In this document: piece by piece, positions 1 through 13,111 of the stretch
How the letters are laid out: every line of letters begins with the position of its first letter
Position numbering within the stretch: the stretch's first letter is position 1
NCBI RefSeq assembly: GCF_009299795.1
Contig: NZ_VIGP01000003.1
Coordinates: 62,001 to 126,000 of the forward strand
Direction: 5' to 3'
Origin: Brachybacterium subflavum
Lineage (GTDB): Bacteria > Actinomycetota > Actinomycetes > Actinomycetales > Dermabacteraceae
DNA length: 64,000 nucleotides
The notes under the pieces: generated by a model
Seen by the model: the letters and a program-made list of their open reading frames with translations, nothing else
Databases searched by the model: none
What the model was told of the DNA's origin: nothing
Made by a program: the position numbers and the translations under genes

Positions 1-506
1 ACGTGAGCGGTGCGGGCGACGGGCAGGGGGCCGACGGCTCCGGCGCGGACGATGCGGACGGCGCGGACGGCGGGGCCCCTGCGCAGCCCGAGCTGCCGCC
101 CCTGCTGCAGACCGCCTACGACGCGATCGAGGCGGGCGATCTCTCCGGCGCGCAGACCGCCTTCGAGGAGCACCTGAACCAGAACCCGGCCGACGCCGAG
201 GCCAAGGCGGGCCTGGCGACCGTGCACCTCATGGACCGCACCCGGGACGCCCAGCTCGACGCCGCCCGCCAGGCCGCGGCCGACGCGCCGCAGGACCTCG
301 ACGCGCAGCTGCTCGTCGCCGACCTCGACATGCTCGGCGGTCACGTCGACGATGCCTTCGGCCGTCTGCTCGACCTGCTGCGCGGCGCCGACCAGGACAC
401 CAAGGACCGTGTGCGCGCGCGCCTGCTCGACCTCTTCGAGGTCGCCGGACCCGAGGACCCGCGCGTCGGACCCGCCCGCAAGCGCCTGGCCAACCTGCTC
501 TTCTGA
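1..506 (+). CDS. Thioredoxin/TPR co-chaperone (CnoX/YbbN-like), C-terminal part
   Basis: This is the C-terminal part of a gene that runs off the left edge; the reading frame is open from the first bases. The visible ~167 residues start with a Gly/Asp/Ala-rich linker (about 25 residues). A TPR-like helical region follows, with the pattern AYDAIEAGDLSGA, HLNQNPADAEAKAGLA and AQLLVADLDMLGGH. This layout (thioredoxin fold, acidic linker, TPR) is typical of actinobacterial YbbN/CnoX proteins, which bind unfolded or oxidised clients in the cytoplasm. The thioredoxin fold itself is not in the window, so the name rests on the tail alone. A GTG at position 3 is in frame but is probably internal. Confidence 0.65.
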   Translation, partial: VSGAGDGQGADGSGADDADGADGGAPAQPELPPLLQTAYDAIEAGDLSGAQTAFEEHLNQNPADAEAKAGLATVHLMDRTRDAQLDAARQAAADAPQDLDAQLLVADLDMLGGHVDDAFGRLLDLLRGADQDTKDRVRARLLDLFEVAGPEDPRVGPARKRLANLLF

Positions 507-525
507 CCCGCCCGCGGCGGGCGGG
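507..525. terminator. GC-rich hairpin between convergent genes
   Basis: An inverted repeat (CCCGCCCGC at 507-515, GCGGGCGGG at 517-525) lies directly after the stop of the left-edge gene and just before the end of the leftward glgB. There is no T-tract, as is common in actinobacteria. It could serve both convergent transcripts. Confidence 0.5.
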
Positions 526-537
526 CCCCGAGGCCCC

Positions 538-2826
<2,289 letters not shown>

Positions 2827-2831
2827 GGTGC

Positions 2832-4877
2832 TCACTCCTCGCTGCGGACCACGCGCAGCACGTGCGCGGGGCGGTCGGTGGGCGAGAGGATCACGAAGGG
2901 GCTCTCGTCCCATGTGAAGCGCTCGCCGGTCAGCAGGTCCTCGACCTCGAAGCTCCCCTCGACGTCGAGGGCCCCGGTGTCCAGGTGGATGGTGGAGCCC
3001 GTGCCCTCGTCGTAGCGGGTCAGGGACACCACGATGACGGTGTCTGCGCTGCCGGAGTCCGTCTGCGAGCCCGGCAGATGCTTGGAGAAGACGACGACCT
3101 GGGGGTCCTCGGCCTCGTGGAAGACGATCTCGGTGAGGGTCTGCAGCGCGGGGTGCTCGCGCCGGATCAGGTTCAGCTGCGTGAGCAGCGGCTCGAGGCT
3201 CTGGCCGCGCTGCAGCGCCCCCGCGAAGTCCCGGGGCCGGTACTCGTACTTCTCGTTGTCGATCTGCTCCTCGGCGCCGGGGCGCGGCACGTCCTCGACG
3301 AGCTCGTACCCGGAGTAGACGCCCCAGGTCGGCACGAGCGTCGCGGCAAGGATCGCGCGCAGGCGGAACGCGGCCCGCCCGCCCTGGGACATGAAGGGCG
3401 TGAGGATGTCGTGGGTCGTCGGCCAGAAGCTCGGCGTCATGTAATGCGCCGAGTCCACGAGCTCGAGATGGTACTCCTCGAGCTCCTCGGGGGTGTGGCG
3501 CCACGTGAAGTACGTGTAGGACTGGTGGAAGCCGACCTTGCCCAGCGTGTGCATCATCGTGGGCCGGGTGAAGGCCTCGGCGAGGAAGATGACCTCCGGA
3601 TGCTTCGCGTCGAACTCGGCCAGCAGCTCCTGCCAGAAGCGCACGGGCTTGGTGTGCGGATTGTCGATGCGGAACAGCGTGACCCCGCGCTCCACCCACC
3701 CCTCGAGGACGTCGCGGATCGCCGCGTACAGGCCTTCGTAGTCGGTGTCGAAGCTCAGCGGGTAGATGTCCTGGTACTTCTTCGGCGGGTTCTCGGCGTA
3801 GGCGATCGTGCCGTCGGGCCGCACCACGAACCACTCCGGATGCTCGCGCACCCATGGGTGGTCGGGGGAGCACTGCAGGGCGACGTCGAGCGCGACCTCC
3901 AGGCCGAGCTCGTGGGCGCGGCCCACGAAGGCCTCGAAGTCCTCCATCGTGCCCAGGTCCGGGTGGATCGCGTCGTGCCCGCCGTCGGCCCCGCCGATCG
4001 CGTAGGGCGAGCCGGGATCCCCCGGCCGGGTCTCCAGCGTGTTGTTGCGGCCCTTGCGGAAGGTCTCTCCGATCGGGTGGATCGGGGTCAGGTAGGCGAC
4101 GTCGAAGCCCATCGCGGCCACCCGGTCCAGCTCGCCGGCGGCGCTGCGCAGGGTGCCGCTGATCCAGCCGCCGTGCTCGGCGCTGAAGCGGGCGCCGATC
4201 GAGCGCGGGAAGAACTCGTACCAGGAGCCGTACAGCGCGAGGCGCCGGTGCACGATGAGCTCGTGCGGGCCGTCGACGGTGACGCCCTCGCGCAGGGGAC
4301 GCGCGGCGAGGAGCCCCCGCAGGTCGGCCGCGAGGGCCGGCGCGACGCGGGCCGACGGGGAGAGCGCATGGTTGCGCAGGGCATCGATCGCGGCGCGGAC
4401 GACGGGTCCGTCGGAGGCGGGGCGCTCGCCGGCCCCGATCTCCTCGAGCACCCGGCCGAGGACCTCGACGCCCTCGGCGATCACGAGGTCGATGTCGATC
4501 TCGGCGGGGATCTTCACCTCGGCGACGTGCGCCCAGGTCGCGTACGGATCCCCGAAGGCCTCGACCGTGAACTGCCAGTGGCCGACGGTGCGGGGGCGGA
4601 TCCGCGTCTCCCAGAGGTCGAGCCCGGGGTTCGTGCTGGCCAGGGACTTCCGCGTCTCCGTGCCCTCGGGGTCGCGCAGCAGGACCTGCACGCCCATCGC
4701 GTCGTGCCCCTCGCGGAAGGCGTTCGCGGTGATGCGGACGCTCTCGCCCTCGGCGCACGAGGCGGGGAACCTGCCCGCGTCGACCACGGGGCCGACGGCC
4801 ATCACCGGGATCCGGCCGATGCCCGCGTCAAGGCCCGTCGGCTGCGAGGCGGCGGAGGACGGGGAGGTGGAAGCCAT
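2832..4877 (-). CDS. glgE: Alpha-1,4-glucan:maltose-1-phosphate maltosyltransferase
   Basis: GlgE transfers maltosyl units from alpha-maltose-1-phosphate to the non-reducing end of alpha-1,4-glucan. The protein is ~681 residues, typical of the actinobacterial GH13_3 family. Motifs include RIDNPHTKPVRFW (nucleophile Asp, ~residue 397), IFLAEAFTRP (acid/base Glu, ~427) and the GlgE signature DNEKYEYRPRD. The ATG at 4877 has an AGGAG site 6 nt upstream; the open frame continues upstream only as shadow. It lies 73 nt downstream of glgX and 5 nt upstream of glgB, so the three genes are probably one leftward transcript. The TreS/Pep2 enzymes that would supply maltose-1-phosphate are not in the window. 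Confidence 0.95.
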   Translation of the reverse strand: MASTSPSSAASQPTGLDAGIGRIPVMAVGPVVDAGRFPASCAEGESVRITANAFREGHDAMGVQVLLRDPEGTETRKSLASTNPGLDLWETRIRPRTVGHWQFTVEAFGDPYATWAHVAEVKIPAEIDIDLVIAEGVEVLGRVLEEIGAGERPASDGPVVRAAIDALRNHALSPSARVAPALAADLRGLLAARPLREGVTVDGPHELIVHRRLALYGSWYEFFPRSIGARFSAEHGGWISGTLRSAAGELDRVAAMGFDVAYLTPIHPIGETFRKGRNNTLETRPGDPGSPYAIGGADGGHDAIHPDLGTMEDFEAFVGRAHELGLEVALDVALQCSPDHPWVREHPEWFVVRPDGTIAYAENPPKKYQDIYPLSFDTDYEGLYAAIRDVLEGWVERGVTLFRIDNPHTKPVRFWQELLAEFDAKHPEVIFLAEAFTRPTMMHTLGKVGFHQSYTYFTWRHTPEELEEYHLELVDSAHYMTPSFWPTTHDILTPFMSQGGRAAFRLRAILAATLVPTWGVYSGYELVEDVPRPGAEEQIDNEKYEYRPRDFAGALQRGQSLEPLLTQLNLIRREHPALQTLTEIVFHEAEDPQVVVFSKHLPGSQTDSGSADTVIVVSLTRYDEGTGSTIHLDTGALDVEGSFEVEDLLTGERFTWDESPFVILSPTDRPAHVLRVVRSEE

Positions 4878-4950
4878 GGGCGCTCCTGATCGCTCGGTCG
4901 TGCAGAGTGTCTCGCGAGGTGACGACGGTCTCACAGGGCCGCCGGTGGAC

Positions 4951-7272
<2,322 letters not shown>

Positions 7273-7381
7273 CGTCGCATTGTTCCACCGCCGGCACGCC
7301 GCCCTGAGAATGACACGAGCGGCCAGCGCACCCGCCCGGGACGCCCCGCGAACAGGACCGGGCCGCGGGACCCGGAGAGGT

Positions 7382-7387
7382 TAGGAT
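7382..7387 (+). promoter_or_regulatory. -10 element for the moxR operon
   Basis: TAGGAT matches the actinobacterial TANNNT -10 consensus and lies 123 nt before the chosen moxR start. No convincing -35 is visible. It sits in the 238-bp divergent spacer between glgX and moxR. Confidence 0.4.
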
Positions 7388-7510
7388 CGTCGGGGCGCCG
7401 GGCACGGCTCGTCGTCCCCCATGCAGCACCAGCGGTGCGTCGGCCCCACCGGGCGTCCCGACCGCCGCACGATCCGCACGCAGCACCACGCGACGGGAGC
7501 ACCCCCGCAG

Positions 7511-8572
7511 ATGACCCAGCAGCCTCAGGAATCCCCCGGGCGTCCCGCCCCCGGCCGCTCAGGCGCCGCCTTCGCCCCTGCGCAGCCCGCGATCCCTCCG
7601 GCGAGCATGGAGCGTGCGGGGAGCATCGTCCGCAGCATCACCCAGGTCTTCCAGTCCCGCGTGGTGGGACAGGAGAACCTGCGCCGCACCCTGCTGGCGG
7701 CGCTCGCCGCGGGCGGCCACGTGCTGCTCGAGTCCGTGCCGGGCCTCGCGAAGACGACGGCGGCCTCCGCGCTCGCCTCCGGCATCTCCGGCTCCTTCTC
7801 CCGCATCCAGTGCACGCCGGACCTGATGCCCAACGACATCATCGGCACCCAGATCTTCAACTACGGATCGGGCACCTTCACCACCCAGCTGGGCCCGGTC
7901 CACGCGAACGTGGTGCTGCTGGACGAGATCAACCGCTCGAGCGCGAAGACCCAGTCCGCGATGCTCGAGGCGATGCAGGAGCGCCAGACCTCCATCGGCG
8001 GCGAGGTCCACACCCTGCCCGAGCCGTTCATGGTGCTCGCGACCCAGAACCCGATCGAGGAGGAGGGCACGTACGTCCTCCCCGAGGCGCAGATGGACCG
8101 CTTCCTCATGAAGGAGGTCCTCACCTACCCGCGCCCCGCCGAGGAGCACGAGATCCTCGACCGCTCCACGAGCGGCACCCTCACCGCACCCCGCCAGGCC
8201 GCGCAGACCGTCGCCCTCGAGGACATCCGGTTCCTCCAGGAGATGGTCGATCAGGTGTACGTCGACCAGAGCGTGAAGCGCTACATCATCGACCTCGTGT
8301 TCACGACCCGCGGCTCCGGCCCGCGCCCGGTCGCGAACCTCACCCAGAGCGTGCGCGTGGGCGCGAGCCCCCGCGGCTCCCTCGCGCTGATGCGCGTCGC
8401 CCAGGCGAACGCCCTCCTCCACGGCCGCGACTACGTCACGCCGGACGACGTGCGCGCCATGCGCTACGCGGTGCTGCGCCACCGGCTCGTGCTCACGTTC
8501 GACGCCCTCGCCGGCGGCGTCACCCCCGAGCAGATCATCGACGCGGTCTTCCACGCCGTGCCGATGCCCTGA
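7511..8572 (+). CDS. MoxR-family AAA+ ATPase
   Basis: MoxR ATPases are chaperone-like AAA+ proteins that act with VWA-domain partners. The protein is ~353 residues. After a Pro/Gln-rich N-terminus it shows a Walker A variant (SVPGLAKTTAAS), Walker B (VVLLDEINRSSAKTQ), sensor 1 (VLATQNPIEEEGTYVLPEAQ) and an arginine-finger region (MDRFLM). The ATG at 7511 is preferred over an upstream ATG at 7421 because of a nearby GGGAG and because the upstream 30 residues look non-conserved. It heads a tightly spaced operon with DUF58, a small membrane protein, two VWA proteins and a TPR protein. This is the standard MoxR/Bat-type arrangement, whose substrate in actinobacteria is generally unknown. Confidence 0.93.
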   Translation: MTQQPQESPGRPAPGRSGAAFAPAQPAIPPASMERAGSIVRSITQVFQSRVVGQENLRRTLLAALAAGGHVLLESVPGLAKTTAASALASGISGSFSRIQCTPDLMPNDIIGTQIFNYGSGTFTTQLGPVHANVVLLDEINRSSAKTQSAMLEAMQERQTSIGGEVHTLPEPFMVLATQNPIEEEGTYVLPEAQMDRFLMKEVLTYPRPAEEHEILDRSTSGTLTAPRQAAQTVALEDIRFLQEMVDQVYVDQSVKRYIIDLVFTTRGSGPRPVANLTQSVRVGASPRGSLALMRVAQANALLHGRDYVTPDDVRAMRYAVLRHRLVLTFDALAGGVTPEQIIDAVFHAVPMP

Positions 8573-8585
8573 GCGGGAAGCGCTG

Positions 8586-9482
8586 ATGGCGACCTCCCTG
8601 CTCACGCGCGTCAAGGCGCGCGTGGACCTGCACACCTCGAACCGCGCCCGCGGCATCGTCCAGGGGCGCGGACGCTCGGTGTTCAAGGGCAGCGGCGAGG
8701 ACTTCGACGACCTGAAGTACTACCAGCCGGGCGACCGCATCTCCGACATCGACTGGAAGGCCACGGCCCGCTCCGGCGAGCCGCTGATCCGCCAGTTCAA
8801 CGAGGAGCGGGTGCGGCACCTCTCGATCGTCGCCGACACCTCCTCGGCGATGTCGACCCTCGCGGCCGACGGCACCTCCAAGCGCGACGCCATGGTCACC
8901 GCCGCCGGCCTCGTGTGCTTCCTCGCCCAGAACAACGGCGACCTCGTGGGGCTGGTGGGCGGCTCCGAGTCCCGTCCCGTGCAGCTGCCCTCCCGCTCGT
9001 CCGACGGGCATCTCGAGCTGCTCCTGCGCACCATCCAGCAGTCCACGACCGCCGCCTCCCGCCCGTCGGACGTCTCCTGGCTGCTCGAACGGGCCTTCCG
9101 CGTCACCCGCCGCTCGACCCTGATGACGATCATCACCGACGAGGCGCACCCCGGCCCCGAGGACCACACCCTGCTGCGCCGCCTGGCGACCCGGCACGAC
9201 GTCATGGTGATCCGCATCGGCGACGCCGACCCGCTGCAGGCGGGCGACCTCGACCACGAGGTCGTCGACGTCGAGTCGCCCCGGGAGATCTCCGAGCTCG
9301 CCCGCGTCTCCACGAAGGTCGCGCGCGATGTCGAGAACTACCGCCGCGCCCGCCGCGAGGCGACCACGGAGATGCTCGACAGCCTGCACCTCACCCACCT
9401 GCTCACGGCCGGCGACAGCACCGTGGTCGGCGACATGATCGCGATGCTGCGGGAGAGGGAGTACCGCCATGCCCGTGCATGA
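8586..9482 (+). CDS. DUF58 domain protein
   Basis: A 298-residue protein with the DUF58 signature YYQPGDRISDIDWKATARS near residue 45-65, followed by a VWA-like fold (HLSIVADTSSAM). DUF58 proteins are regularly coded next to MoxR ATPases and are thought to be their partners; their biochemical role is not settled. The gene starts 13 nt after moxR and overlaps the next gene by 14 nt, indicating one transcript. No signal peptide or membrane segment is apparent, so it is probably cytoplasmic. Confidence 0.9.
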   Translation: MATSLLTRVKARVDLHTSNRARGIVQGRGRSVFKGSGEDFDDLKYYQPGDRISDIDWKATARSGEPLIRQFNEERVRHLSIVADTSSAMSTLAADGTSKRDAMVTAAGLVCFLAQNNGDLVGLVGGSESRPVQLPSRSSDGHLELLLRTIQQSTTAASRPSDVSWLLERAFRVTRRSTLMTIITDEAHPGPEDHTLLRRLATRHDVMVIRIGDADPLQAGDLDHEVVDVESPREISELARVSTKVARDVENYRRARREATTEMLDSLHLTHLLTAGDSTVVGDMIAMLREREYRHARA

Positions 9483-9978
9483 TCCGATCGTGCTCGCCGA
9501 TCCCACGCCGAGCCCGTCGCCCGCGACGATCATCGACCCGCCCCAGTACTCGATCGCCTGGCTGATCCTCGCCGTCCTGTGCGTGATCGTCATCGTCGCG
9601 ATCATCGTGGGCGTGCTGCGCATCTCCCGCGCCGTCGTCTCCCGCCGCGCCTACCGCGAGCGGCCCGACGAGCCCGAGTCGCTCAAGGCCGAGTTCCTGC
9701 GCTCCGTCAACGACATCGCGGCGCGCCACGAGGACGGCGCGATCGACGAGCGCACCGGCCACCTCGAGCTCACCGCCGTGATGCGCCGCTTCGTGCGCCG
9801 CACCACCGGGCACGACGTCACCAGCCAGGACGTCGGCACGCTCATCGCCGACCCCCGGACGCGCGACGTCGGCGAGCTCATCGCCCGCCTCTACGAGCCG
9901 GATTTCGCACCCTCGAGCGACGTCGACCTCGAGGGGTCCGTGCACCGCGCGAGGGAGGTGATCCGCCGATGGTCATGA
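9469..9978 (+). CDS. Single-pass membrane protein of the MoxR operon
   Basis: A 169-residue protein with one strong membrane segment (about residues 26-50, rich in I/V/L/A) and a charged cytoplasmic domain. It contains LKAEFLRSVNDIAARHEDG and LTAVMRRFVRRTTGHD. By size, topology and position it corresponds to the DUF4381-like component of MoxR-DUF58-VWA operons, but I do not see a diagnostic motif. The start overlaps the DUF58 gene by 14 nt and has a GAGAGGGAG ribosome site upstream. It overlaps the following VWA gene by 10 nt. Confidence 0.8.
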   Translation: MPVHDPIVLADPTPSPSPATIIDPPQYSIAWLILAVLCVIVIVAIIVGVLRISRAVVSRRAYRERPDEPESLKAEFLRSVNDIAARHEDGAIDERTGHLELTAVMRRFVRRTTGHDVTSQDVGTLIADPRTRDVGELIARLYEPDFAPSSDVDLEGSVHRAREVIRRWS

Positions 9979-10991
9979 CGCTGTGGTGGGTGGCCGGCCT
10001 GCTCCTGGTCGCCGGGATCGTGGTCTGGGCGATCACCTTCTGGAACCGCCGCTCGATGCACCGCGCGCCCGTGCTCGTCGCGAACTCCTCGTTCCTCGAG
10101 CGGATCCCGAGCTTCGTGCGCAGCCAGCGCCTGGCGCGGGTGCTGCGCGTGGTGCAGGTGGGCATCGCCGTGCTGGGCCTGCTCGCCGCCGCCCTGCTCT
10201 CCGGCAGGATCGCGACCGAGCGGGTGCAGACCCCCGAGTTCGCCGATCGCGACATCGTGCTGTGCCTGGACGTCTCCGGCTCGATGTACGAGTACGACAC
10301 GGAGATCCTGCAGACCTTCGCCTCCATGGTCGACGACTTCCACGGCGAGCGGATCGCCCTGTCGATCTTCAACTCGACGTCCCGCACCGTCTTCCCGCTC
10401 ACCGACGACTACGACCTCGTCGAACGCGAGCTCAGCGAGGGGGCCGAGGCGATCGACTTCGACGAGTTCGGCTACCGGCTGGGCAGCCGCGACTACCCGC
10501 AGGACAAGGTCGAGAAGTACGCGGACTTCGTCGAGGGCACGCGCGGCCTGGACGACCAGGCCTCGATCGTGCCCGACGGCCTCGCCTCGTGCGGTCAGCT
10601 GTTCGACCACGCCGAGACCGACCGCAGCCGCTCGATCATCTTCGCGACCGACAACGAGGTCAACGGCGACCCGATCTACTCCCTCGACGAGGCCGCCAAG
10701 ACCATCGAGGACCGCGACATCGACCTGTACACCTTCTACCCGGGCGCCTACGAGTGCTCCGAGGAGTGCTTCGACGAGCTCCAGAAGGTCACCGAGGACC
10801 ACGGCGGCACGCTCTACCAGTCCTCGGACCCGAACGCGATCCCCTCGATCATCCGGGAGATCCAGCAGACCCAGGCCCAGAAGATGGGAGCCGAGCCCAC
10901 CCTCATCCGCACCGATCATCCGCTGTTCGCCTTCGTGCTCACGCTCATCGCCCTCGCCGGGGTGCTGATCGTGGGCTGGCGCAACCGCTGA
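9969..10991 (+). CDS. VWA-domain membrane protein (BatA-like)
   Basis: A ~340-residue protein with an N-terminal membrane segment (LWWVAGLLLVAGIVVWAITF), a second one around residues 55-75, a von Willebrand factor A domain and a C-terminal membrane helix (LFAFVLTLIALAGVLIVGW). The MIDAS motif is intact (LCLDVSGSMYEYD; D-x-S-x-S), so metal-dependent binding is expected. A four-Cys stretch (SCGQLF and ECSEECF) could form disulfides if the domain is outside the cell. The ATG at 9969 has GGGAGG about 10 nt upstream; an ATG two codons later is possible. It is the fourth gene of the moxR operon. Confidence 0.88.
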   Translation: MVMTLWWVAGLLLVAGIVVWAITFWNRRSMHRAPVLVANSSFLERIPSFVRSQRLARVLRVVQVGIAVLGLLAAALLSGRIATERVQTPEFADRDIVLCLDVSGSMYEYDTEILQTFASMVDDFHGERIALSIFNSTSRTVFPLTDDYDLVERELSEGAEAIDFDEFGYRLGSRDYPQDKVEKYADFVEGTRGLDDQASIVPDGLASCGQLFDHAETDRSRSIIFATDNEVNGDPIYSLDEAAKTIEDRDIDLYTFYPGAYECSEECFDELQKVTEDHGGTLYQSSDPNAIPSIIREIQQTQAQKMGAEPTLIRTDHPLFAFVLTLIALAGVLIVGWRNR

Positions 10992-11006
10992 GAGACGGAG
11001 GAGAGC

Positions 11007-12050
11007 ATGCATCTGGAGCATCTGATCCCGCTGTGGGCGACGATCCTCGTCTTCGTCCCGCTGCTCGCGCTCGCCGTCGTGATGATGGTGCGCCGGCCGC
11101 GCCAGCGCTGGGCATGGCTGCGGCGCGCGCTGATGGTCGCGCTGCTCGCTGTGGTCGCCCTGCGCCCCGCGACGTACACGGAGGCCGAGCAGACCCAGCG
11201 CATGAATGCGAACGTGTTCTTCGTCGTGGACCGCACCGGCTCCATGAACGCCGAGGACTATGCGGAGGGCCAGCCCCGCCTCGACGGCGTCAAGCACGAC
11301 ATGGAGCAGATCATGTCCGAGACCCAGGGGTCCCGGTACTCGATCATCTCCTTCGACTCGACGGCCGCCTCCCAGCTGCCGCTGACCACCGATGCGGGCG
11401 CCGCGAAGGCCTGGATCAACACCCTCGCCACCGAGTCGACCGCCCAGTCCAAGGGGTCGAACGTGGACCGTCCGCTCGCGACCCTCACGAAGGCCCTCTC
11501 CGACGCGCACACCGACGACCCCGACTCGTACTCCCTCGTCTACTTCCTCAGCGACGGCGAGAACACGGACGATCGAGACGCGGAGCCCTTCGACCAGCTG
11601 AAGCCGCTGATCGACGGCGGCGGGGTGCTCGGCTACGGCACCAGCGAGGGCGGGCCGATGAAGGCCTCGGGCGCCGGCACCCACGGCGAGTACATCACCG
11701 ACTCCTCGGGCGCGAAGGGCATCTCCCGCATCGACGAGGACCAGCTGAAGACCATCGCGCAGCAGATGGGCGTCCCGTACCTCCACCGCACCGATCCCGA
11801 GGCGCCGATCGAGGGCACGATGGAGGGCATCACCCTGAAGCCCGTCCCGATCGAGTCCCGTCGTGACGTGGCGAGCTTCCGCGACTGGTACTGGGTGGCG
11901 GCGATCCCGCTGGCCGCCCTGTTCATCTGGGAGCTGGGGGAGATGACGTATCGTCTGCCGCGTCGGCGCGATCGCGGCGAGCTGCTCTCCGCGACCGGTG
12001 CGGGATCCGCCGGTCCGGGCGGCTCCGCGGACGAAGGAGGCAGGTCATGA
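11007..12050 (+). CDS. VWA-domain membrane protein (BatB-like)
   Basis: A 347-residue protein paralogous in layout to the preceding VWA protein: two N-terminal membrane helices (about 8-28 and 38-52), a VWA domain with the MIDAS-type motif FFVVDRTGSMN (Thr at the first Ser position), and a C-terminal helix (WVAAIPLAALFIWEL). A GGAGGAG site lies just before the ATG. The stop overlaps the start of the next gene by 4 nt (ATGA), so translation is probably coupled. Paired VWA proteins downstream of MoxR/DUF58 are typical of BatA/BatB-type systems. Confidence 0.87.
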   Translation: MHLEHLIPLWATILVFVPLLALAVVMMVRRPRQRWAWLRRALMVALLAVVALRPATYTEAEQTQRMNANVFFVVDRTGSMNAEDYAEGQPRLDGVKHDMEQIMSETQGSRYSIISFDSTAASQLPLTTDAGAAKAWINTLATESTAQSKGSNVDRPLATLTKALSDAHTDDPDSYSLVYFLSDGENTDDRDAEPFDQLKPLIDGGGVLGYGTSEGGPMKASGAGTHGEYITDSSGAKGISRIDEDQLKTIAQQMGVPYLHRTDPEAPIEGTMEGITLKPVPIESRRDVASFRDWYWVAAIPLAALFIWELGEMTYRLPRRRDRGELLSATGAGSAGPGGSADEGGRS

Positions 12051-13111
12051 GCTCGACCCTCACCCCTCCTCCGCCCGCGCCGCCCGGCGCCTCCGGTCCG
12101 TCGGGCCCCTCCGACCCCTCCGGACCCTCGGCCGCGAGCCCGTCCCCGCAGGACGGAGCGGCCGACGACGCCGCGCGGCCGCTCGCCGCGGACGAGCCCC
12201 GTCGGCCCCGGGATTTCGGGCTCGACGTGAGGCTGCTGCGCAGGATCCGGCTCGTCGCCTTCGCGATCCTCGCGATCCCGCTGCTGATCCTCGCGCTGCT
12301 CGCCGTCCGCTTCGTCTCCATGCCGCTGACCCAGGCCTGGCACGGTGGCGCCTACGGCGACGGGAAGTACGCCCAGGCGAGCGAACGGCTGTGGCCCGTG
12401 CAGAAGGCCAACTGGTTCGAGCCCTATCTCCCGCACCTCACCCGGGGCACCGACCTGCTCCAGCAGGACCAGAACGCCGAGGCCGAGACGGAGCTGCGCC
12501 TGGCTCTGAAGGACTGGCAGGAGGGCAAGGACCTCAACCAGCCGCCGCACGCCCAGTGCAAGATCCTCAACAACCTCGCGATCTCCATCGAGCGCCAGGC
12601 GAACGAGATCGACGACGCCGGTGACCGCGCCGACCGCCTGTACGAGGCCGAGCAGCTGCTCGCCCCCTGCGCCGGCGGCGGGGGAGGCGGCGACGGCGAG
12701 GGCCAGGGCGGCGGAGGCCAGGGCGAGGACCAGCAGGGCGAGGGCTCGGGCAACGAGGACGAGGGCACCACCGGCGACAACGGCAAGCGCATCGAGGACG
12801 AGCGCCGCTCGTCCGACGAGGAGGCCGGCAACGACCCGGACGCCCGCGACGAGGGCCAGGACGGCGACGACCAGGGCCAGGGCGAGGACCAGGGCGACCA
12901 GGACGGGAACGGCAGTGCGCCCAAGGACCCGGGCGATCCCAAGAAGGAGGACCCGAAGGGCGACGGGCCCGACGAGGAGGCGCCCACCCAGGGCAACGCG
13001 GAGGACCAGAAGAAGGCCGAGGACCTCGAGAAGCGCAACGGCGACGCGAACTCGGGCGACGGCGAGGACTCGGACGACGGAGCGAGCAGTGACCCCAGCC
13101 AGCCCTGGTGA
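12047..13111 (+). CDS. TPR-like membrane protein with acidic low-complexity tail
   Basis: A 354-residue protein in three parts: a Pro/Ser/Gly-rich cytoplasmic N-terminus (1-50), one membrane helix (about 67-90), then a TPR-like helical region (about 95-205: YAQASERLWPVQ, NAEAETELRLALKDWQEGKD, ILNNLAISIERQANE). The last ~150 residues are almost only G, D, E, Q, N, S and P, with Lys-Glu-rich stretches near the end. The position and the TPR segment suggest the BatC/BatE-like partner of the VWA proteins. The tail is probably disordered. It overlaps the next gene by 23 nt. Confidence 0.8.
   Translation: MSSTLTPPPPAPPGASGPSGPSDPSGPSAASPSPQDGAADDAARPLAADEPRRPRDFGLDVRLLRRIRLVAFAILAIPLLILALLAVRFVSMPLTQAWHGGAYGDGKYAQASERLWPVQKANWFEPYLPHLTRGTDLLQQDQNAEAETELRLALKDWQEGKDLNQPPHAQCKILNNLAISIERQANEIDDAGDRADRLYEAEQLLAPCAGGGGGGDGEGQGGGGQGEDQQGEGSGNEDEGTTGDNGKRIEDERRSSDEEAGNDPDARDEGQDGDDQGQGEDQGDQDGNGSAPKDPGDPKKEDPKGDGPDEEAPTQGNAEDQKKAEDLEKRNGDANSGDGEDSDDGASSDPSQPW

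Noticed and set aside
2827..2835. GTG at 2835 as the glgB start (4-nt overlap with glgE)
   Set aside because: The ribosome site GAGGAG overlaps this GTG; the ATG at 2826 has proper 8-nt spacing.
12660..13080. GC-rich, repeat-like stretch in the TPR gene as a possible tandem repeat array
   Set aside because: It is coding: the repetition follows Gly/Asp/Glu/Gln codons in the correct frame and has no fixed unit length.
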